From Bradyrhizobium sp. WSM3983 (GTDB lineage: Bacteria > Pseudomonadota > Alphaproteobacteria > Rhizobiales > Xanthobacteraceae): DNA of 62,184 nt. Positions 57,846 through 62,184 of the stretch are shown one piece after another. The notes under the pieces were generated by a model, which saw nothing but the letters and a program-made list of their open reading frames with translations, searched no databases and was not told the DNA's origin. How positions within the stretch are numbered: the first letter of the stretch is position 1; the number at the start of each line of letters is the position of its first letter. The DNA lies in the NCBI RefSeq assembly GCF_000473045.1, contig NZ_AXAY01000024.1:1-62184 (forward strand). Direction: 5' to 3'. The position numbers and the translations under genes were made by a program.

Positions 57846-59066
57846 ATGCGCGATTTTCGCGATGCCAAGGCTATGGCGCAGACCCTGCGCGAATCCCTGA
57901 CCACCAAGGCCGTCACTATCAGCCACAGCGAGAGCCTCGAACTGGTGTCGAGGATGTTGGGCGTTGCTGACTGGAACACATTGTCGGCGCTGCTTCACGC
58001 CGAACGGCGTGACACGGCTGCACCGATTGCGAAGCTCAAGACGACGGCGTTCTACCCGGCCGCTCCGCTGCGTGATCTCGTTCCATTTCCGAATGCGACT
58101 TACCCGATGTTTGTGGGCCGCGAGCGCACCCTCCAGGCCCTGCACCAGGCGTTTGAAGGTGGACGGGAGGTCGTGCTGGCAGTCCAGCGCGAGGCGGCCG
58201 TCGATGATCCCCGATTCTCCGACGTCTACGAGATCGGCATCGTGGCCCAGCTCCTCGAACTCGAGCCACTCGCCGATGGCACATTCAGGGTGCTGACGCG
58301 CGGGCTTCGGCGCGTCGCGCTGCGCAGCTTTGCCGTTGAATCAGCCGCGTATCAGGCCGAGGCAACTGACGTCAGCGAAGTAGCGGTCCGCGATGCCCGG
58401 GATCTGATCCGAAGTATCTATCAGCGCTTCCAGGATTACACGGCGGCGCACGGGATCCTTGTGCCGGACATCTGGCTGTTCTTCGATCAAACGCGAGATC
58501 CCGGACAGATCGCCGATACCGTCGCCACGCGAATGAAGTTGCCCATCAAAGACAAGTACGAGTTATTGGCAACGCTCGATCCCATGAAACGGCTCGAGCG
58601 GATCGAGGCGCTGCTCGATGTGTCGCAGCGTCCGGTGTCGGCAAATTACGCAGCCACGAAGCGGCATGCGCTCGAACACGCCGAGCGGCGTCACCACCAA
58701 TACGCGACGCTCGAGCATTTTCTGCTCGCGCTGGTCGATGATGCGGAAGCATCCGCCGTGATGCGTGCCTGCGACGCCGATTTCGGCAACCTGAGGCAGG
58801 GCCTCGTGCAATATCTCGACAACGAGCTCAAGCACACCGTGACCGAGACCGGAAGTGCCGAGCCTACGCCGGCATTCAAGCGCGTCGATCAGCGCGCCGC
58901 ACTCCACGCCCAGGAGGTGGGCCATGCCGCGGTGACCGGTGCCAATGCGCTGGTCGCCTTGTTTGCCGAAACGCGAAGCCCCGCGGCGCGCCTGCTCGCG
59001 GAGCATGGCGTTTCGCGCGGGCGTGCTGACAAGGCGATCGCGCGCGGCGTTGGCAAGGGCGCTTAG
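57846..59066 (+). CDS. Lon N-domain/ClpA N-domain fusion without ATPase or protease
   Basis: A 406-residue protein of unusual build. Residues ~1-50 form a helical unit (MRDFRDAKAMAQTLRESL, SLELVSRMLGVADWNTLSALL) seen at the N-terminus of other alphaproteobacterial proteins. Residues ~65-270 match the complete Lon substrate-binding region: PLRDLVPFPNATYPMFVGRE, YEIGIVAQLLELEPLADGTF, the helical part FQDYTAAHGILVPDIW and IADTVATRMKLPIKDKYELL. Residues ~280-400 match a ClpA-type double Clp-N domain (YATLEHFLLALVDDAEASAV, FKRVDQRAALHAQEVG, VTGANALVALFAE). It stops exactly where ClpA continues with its ATPase. No AAA+ motor, Ser-Lys dyad or ClpP site exists, so it should be an adaptor, competitor or substrate receptor. 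GAGGAC precedes the ATG. Confidence 0.88.
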   Translation: MRDFRDAKAMAQTLRESLTTKAVTISHSESLELVSRMLGVADWNTLSALLHAERRDTAAPIAKLKTTAFYPAAPLRDLVPFPNATYPMFVGRERTLQALHQAFEGGREVVLAVQREAAVDDPRFSDVYEIGIVAQLLELEPLADGTFRVLTRGLRRVALRSFAVESAAYQAEATDVSEVAVRDARDLIRSIYQRFQDYTAAHGILVPDIWLFFDQTRDPGQIADTVATRMKLPIKDKYELLATLDPMKRLERIEALLDVSQRPVSANYAATKRHALEHAERRHHQYATLEHFLLALVDDAEASAVMRACDADFGNLRQGLVQYLDNELKHTVTETGSAEPTPAFKRVDQRAALHAQEVGHAAVTGANALVALFAETRSPAARLLAEHGVSRGRADKAIARGVGKGA

Positions 59067-59072
59067 TCGAGC

Positions 59073-60542
59073 CTAGCCGACATGCACCTTCGGCTTCCTG
59101 CCGCCGTTCCACTTGCCCTCGAGCGCGCGCTCGATCTGCGCGGCGAGTTGCAACAGCAGGCCGTCGTTGGCCTGCTTCGCGATGGCCTGGATGCCGAGCG
59201 GCAGGCCGTGCTCTTGCGCGGCCATCGGCATCGAGATCGCCGGCATGCCGCAGAGGTTGGCGAGCGGCGTGAACGCGAAAAAGCGCCAGAGATTGCCGAA
59301 CCAGTCCAGCACATCAGGATTGTCAGAGATGGTGAGATATTCCTTCGTCCCGACCTTCGGCGTCGGCAGCGCCGTGATCGGCGTCAGGATCACGTCCCAC
59401 TGCTCGAAGAACGCACCGAAGCCGCGTGATGTCGTGTTGAACACGCCCTGCATCTTCGCGCGCTCGGCGAAGCTCGTGTGACGTCCGGCTTCCCAGATCC
59501 CGATGTTCATGGGCTCGATCAGATCTTCCGGCGGCTTTTCCAGCCCGCGCGCAGCGAGCATGTTGGAGATCACGACGGCAAAATTCGAGATGTAGCAGGT
59601 GGTCTGCGCCTCGAACGCGGCGGGGAAATCGAGCTCGGGTAGCGCGTAGTCGACATGGTGGCCGAGGCCTTCGAGGAAGCGGCCGGTCTTCTCCAGCTCG
59701 GCTGCGATCTCTGGCGTCGCGGTGTAGTCGCCCCAGGTGTGCGACAGCGCGATGCGCAGCTTTGACGGATCGCGCTTGATCATCTCGGAATACGGCTGCG
59801 CCGTGGTCCAGAACGGCATGAACTCGCCGGGCGCGGGTCCGCGGGCATGGTCGACGAAAGCCGCGGTATCGCGCACCGTGCGCGACTGGCAGCCCTGGAT
59901 CGAGACGAGGCCGGTGAGATCAGACATGTGCGGCGCAAGCGAGAATACGCCACGCGAGACCTTCAAGCCGATATTGCCGTTGACGCCGGCGGGAATGCGG
60001 ATCGAGCCGCCGCCATCGGTCGCGTGTGCGATCGGCACCACGCCGGCCGCGACCATCGCGGCGCTGCCCGCCGACGAGCCGCAGGTGGTGTAATCGGTAT
60101 TCCAGGGATTGCGGGTGACGTAGACGGCGGGATTGTCGGCCGAGCTGCACACGCCGAATTCCGGCGTCGTGGTGCGTCCGATCAGGTTGAGCCCCGCCTG
60201 GCGGAATTTTCCGGTCAGGAATGTATCGGCGGCGGCGCGATTATCGCGCATCAGCAGCGAACCCATTTCCTGGAGCCGGCCCTTCATGGTCGGACCCAGA
60301 TCCTTCATCAGGAAGGGCAGGCCGGCGAACGGACCGGCGAGATTGGCGCCGTCCTTGGCGGGATCGGCGATCACGTCATCGAACAGCTCGACCACGCCTG
60401 ACAGCGTCGGATTGACCTTGGCGACGGCGGCTGCGGCCTGACGTGCCAGTTCCTTCGCCGTCAGCTCGCCCTTGCGGACGCGAGCCGCAAGGGCGACGCC
60501 ATCGTGCTGCGCCCATTCGTTCCAGCTCATCGGCAAAGTCAT
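59073..60542 (-). CDS. Amidase-signature hydrolase
   Basis: A 489-residue amidase-signature enzyme. The catalytic triad is intact: Lys in PFLMKDLG, the cis-Ser in TTCGSSAGSAAMVAAG and the nucleophile Ser in DGGGSIRIPAG. The C-terminus (NLCGMPAISMPMAAQEHGLPLGIQAIAK) is typical. It hydrolyses a carboxamide or ureido compound. A ring-opening amidohydrolase lies directly upstream in the same direction (109 bases), so together they may open a cyclic ureide and cleave the product. The start at 60542 (MTLPMSWNEW) follows AAGGGA; ten more codons are open. Confidence 0.9.
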   Translation of the reverse strand: MTLPMSWNEWAQHDGVALAARVRKGELTAKELARQAAAAVAKVNPTLSGVVELFDDVIADPAKDGANLAGPFAGLPFLMKDLGPTMKGRLQEMGSLLMRDNRAAADTFLTGKFRQAGLNLIGRTTTPEFGVCSSADNPAVYVTRNPWNTDYTTCGSSAGSAAMVAAGVVPIAHATDGGGSIRIPAGVNGNIGLKVSRGVFSLAPHMSDLTGLVSIQGCQSRTVRDTAAFVDHARGPAPGEFMPFWTTAQPYSEMIKRDPSKLRIALSHTWGDYTATPEIAAELEKTGRFLEGLGHHVDYALPELDFPAAFEAQTTCYISNFAVVISNMLAARGLEKPPEDLIEPMNIGIWEAGRHTSFAERAKMQGVFNTTSRGFGAFFEQWDVILTPITALPTPKVGTKEYLTISDNPDVLDWFGNLWRFFAFTPLANLCGMPAISMPMAAQEHGLPLGIQAIAKQANDGLLLQLAAQIERALEGKWNGGRKPKVHVG

Positions 60543-60651
60543 GAAGTCAAATCCCTTGAGATGCGGCGTCACCTTTTTCGCAAGGGCCCGCGTGAATCAA
60601 CTGAGCCGGCGCGAGGGGCAGGGTTGCGCCGGGCGGAGAGGTCGTGGCGCT

Positions 60652-61755
60652 TTAGAGCAGCCTTGCGATCACCGCAACCGGCCCACCGCCGGCCGGCCCC
60701 TGATGCTCGGCGCCGCCGGAGACGTAGACTGCGCTGGTGCCGGCGAGGCCGGCAATCAAGCCGCCGACCGCCGCGCGGGCATGGCGTGTCGAGCTGATAT
60801 CGGTGTCTTCCAGCATGGTGTGGCGGAAGCCGCGCACGGTGCCGTTTGGCGAGGCCTCGGCCTTGGCAAAGATGTTGACGAGCTCGCGGCCTGCTTTCGC
60901 CTGCGCGCCAAGCCCAACGCCGCTCAGTGCCGACACCACCGCCAGCGCGTCGATCGCGTCGCTCATCACGGCATGCCCGATCTTGAATTCGCTCGCTGAG
61001 CCTTCCGAATTGCCGAGCACGATGACGACGTTGTGCATCAGCTCGATGCCGGATGAGGTCGAGGCGACCTTCGAGAACAGATCGTAGCGTCGCAGCACGT
61101 CGTCATCGCGGATGTCGGAGCCGACCTCGCCGAGCGCGACCGCCACCCCGAGCGCGGAGGCGCCGCGCGAATAGGCCATCGAGCTGTAGGCGCTGATCGT
61201 CGCCGTCTTGCTGCCGCGCGCGGCTGCTGCCTCGACACGGTCGCTGGTCAGCAGCGGGCACTTGATCTGGACGAAATGGACATCAGTTGGGTCAGTTATG
61301 CCGGCATCTTCCATCGCGGCCTTCGCAGCCGTCGCGGTCTCGGTGATCTGCGCCGAGCGGCCGAGCTCCTCGGGCAGGAAATCCCGTGTCTGCGCCATGC
61401 CGATGCTCAGGCGCTTGCCGGAGATGCCGGCCGGCGGCTTCGCAACCTGCTGGCGCGTGAACACCGTGATGTGCGGGCTGAGCACGCCCTCGGTCCCGCC
61501 CGACATCACGAAAGCGATGCGCTGCTCGACTTCATGCGGCGCCAGATCAAGTTTTGGCGCCAACGCCGTGCACAGCGCGGCAACGGCATATTCCCGGGTG
61601 AAATCATTGACGCCGCCATTGCCCTCGGTCTTGCCGAGGATCGCCAGGATGGAGGCCGGATCGATCGCGCCTGTAACGATCAGGCTCATGAGGCCGGACA
61701 CGTCGCCGGGGCCCTTGGTGGCGATCTTGAAGACGCCGACCGATGTTGTCCGCAT
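60652..61755 (-). CDS. Ring-opening amidohydrolase, cyanuric-acid/barbiturase family
   Basis: A 367-residue protein of the cyanuric acid amidohydrolase/barbiturase family, a unique fold of three similar units. Family marks are MSGGTEGVLSPHITVFTR, QIKCPLLTSDR, the Lys-Ser pattern with SSMAYSRGASALGVAVALGE, GHAVMSDAID and the end GAEHQGPAGGGPVAVIARLL. It opens a six-membered cyclic ureide such as cyanuric acid (AtzD) or barbiturate. Whether it acts on triazine or pyrimidine rings is not clear from sequence. The ATG at 61755 (MRTTSVGVFKI) is typical; 22 more codons are open. It is followed by the amidase gene. Confidence 0.93.
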   Translation of the reverse strand: MRTTSVGVFKIATKGPGDVSGLMSLIVTGAIDPASILAILGKTEGNGGVNDFTREYAVAALCTALAPKLDLAPHEVEQRIAFVMSGGTEGVLSPHITVFTRQQVAKPPAGISGKRLSIGMAQTRDFLPEELGRSAQITETATAAKAAMEDAGITDPTDVHFVQIKCPLLTSDRVEAAAARGSKTATISAYSSMAYSRGASALGVAVALGEVGSDIRDDDVLRRYDLFSKVASTSSGIELMHNVVIVLGNSEGSASEFKIGHAVMSDAIDALAVVSALSGVGLGAQAKAGRELVNIFAKAEASPNGTVRGFRHTMLEDTDISSTRHARAAVGGLIAGLAGTSAVYVSGGAEHQGPAGGGPVAVIARLL

Positions 61756-61842
61756 AGATGGTCCTCGTGGAGTTCGGTGGTCCGGCAAGTCAAACAGCCG
61801 TGGAAGCGATGCGTCTGTCAAGCCACAAGCGCTTACCTCCGA

Positions 61843-61973
61843 CCGTCATCCTGAGGTGCTCGCCCCTTCGGCGAGCCTCGAAGGGCGACGGCCCGGCTGC
61901 ATCCGGGCCGCTCATCCTTCGAGGCTCCCCATGGGACGGGTTGCGTCCCATGCCTCGCACCTCAGGATGACGG
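61843..61973. repeat. 131-bp dispersed inverted-repeat element
   Basis: A 17-bp perfect inverted repeat bounds the element: CCGTCATCCTGAGGTGC at 61843-61859 and its complement at 61957-61973. Smaller hairpins lie inside: GCCCGG-CTGCAT-CCGGGC, and ATGGGACG...CGTCCCAT near 61931-61951. The CATCCTGAGGTGC/GCACCTCAGGATG ends are a pattern I know from many intergenic regions of Bradyrhizobium, so this is one copy of a genome-wide palindromic repeat. It sits upstream of the ring-opening amidohydrolase gene. Confidence 0.85.
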
Positions 61974-62184
61974 ACTGCGAGAGAAGACAAGACTTTGCGT
62001 CGCCCGCCGGGCGAAACACGCCATCGATGGGTCAACCGGCTCTTGTAAAAATATTCCACTTTACCGAAATTCGGATTTGTCGTATGTATCGCCCATCCTG
62101 ATCCGGCGAAAAGGGGCGGTCGTACGTCGTCACGAGCCGCGGATCGGGTTGCGGTGGACGCTGAGCGGCGCCGTCGCGGATGTG
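61974..62184. other. Gene-free end of window
   Basis: These 211 bases hold no gene I can support. An AT-richer stretch around 62040-62100 (AAAAATATTCCACTTTACC) may be promoter-like. A gene could begin beyond the end of the window. Confidence 0.3.

Noticed and set aside
1..62184. CRISPR arrays, rRNA genes and complete tRNA genes
   Set aside because: I saw no regularly spaced repeats, no rRNA segments and no intact tRNA; the only tRNA-like sequence is the 3' fragment at 8192-8241.

Overview
The window looks like chromosome from Bradyrhizobium or a very close relative (Alphaproteobacteria). Codon use is GC-rich, many short proteins are of types I recognise from that genus, and the metabolic genes are typical of it: a single-chain acyl-CoA carboxylase, PoxB, SsuA/TauA-type transport and a barbiturase/AtzD-type enzyme. 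All assignments come from reading the sequence; no database was searched.

Positions 1-8241 are the right-hand end of a genomic island. It carries many very small genes (basic, secreted, PilZ and a duplicated 65-residue family), a decayed dihydropyrimidinase-like gene, an excisionase-like gene and a tyrosine integrase. It stops at a non-functional 3' fragment of tRNA-Glu(CTC) at 8192-8241. The intact tRNA and the rest of the island should lie left of the window.

Positions 8242-27914 still look accessory. They hold an ABC importer divergent from an isochorismatase-like hydrolase with GTATAC operators between them, CBS and YbaK proteins, a LysR/pirin/hydrolase set, a gene broken by two frameshifts, a DUF2293 protein and a GGDEF-EAL protein. 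Next come a PstS-like binding protein, a ferredoxin-type reductase and a cytochrome b/ethylbenzene-dehydrogenase-type haem fusion, then an IS91-family remnant and a NERD-helicase. A 14-bp copy of the tRNA-Glu 3' end follows the helicase directly, and a 55-bp imperfect direct repeat occurs at 13.56 and 25.66 kb. This suggests a second, older insertion.

Positions 27.9-41 kb hold a 2'-5' RNA ligase-like protein, a frameshifted leader-peptide gene, and a redox and detoxification neighbourhood (AhpD-like, DUF417, AraC, Old Yellow Enzyme, peroxiredoxin). They continue with a LysR gene facing a D-aminoacylase-like hydrolase and its CobW chaperone, a TIGR04222/GRDP pair, GFA, and a tautomerase/TetR pair with two matching operators.

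Positions 41 kb to the end are ordinary metabolic chromosome: chemoreceptor, acyl-CoA carboxylase, AcoR-type activator, LysR, a flavin oxidase, a two-component flavin monooxygenase, DgoK/DgoA, PoxB, a thioesterase, a Lon-N/ClpA-N fusion without ATPase or protease, and an amidase/ring-opening amidohydrolase pair. The last segment contains a long dispersed-type inverted repeat.
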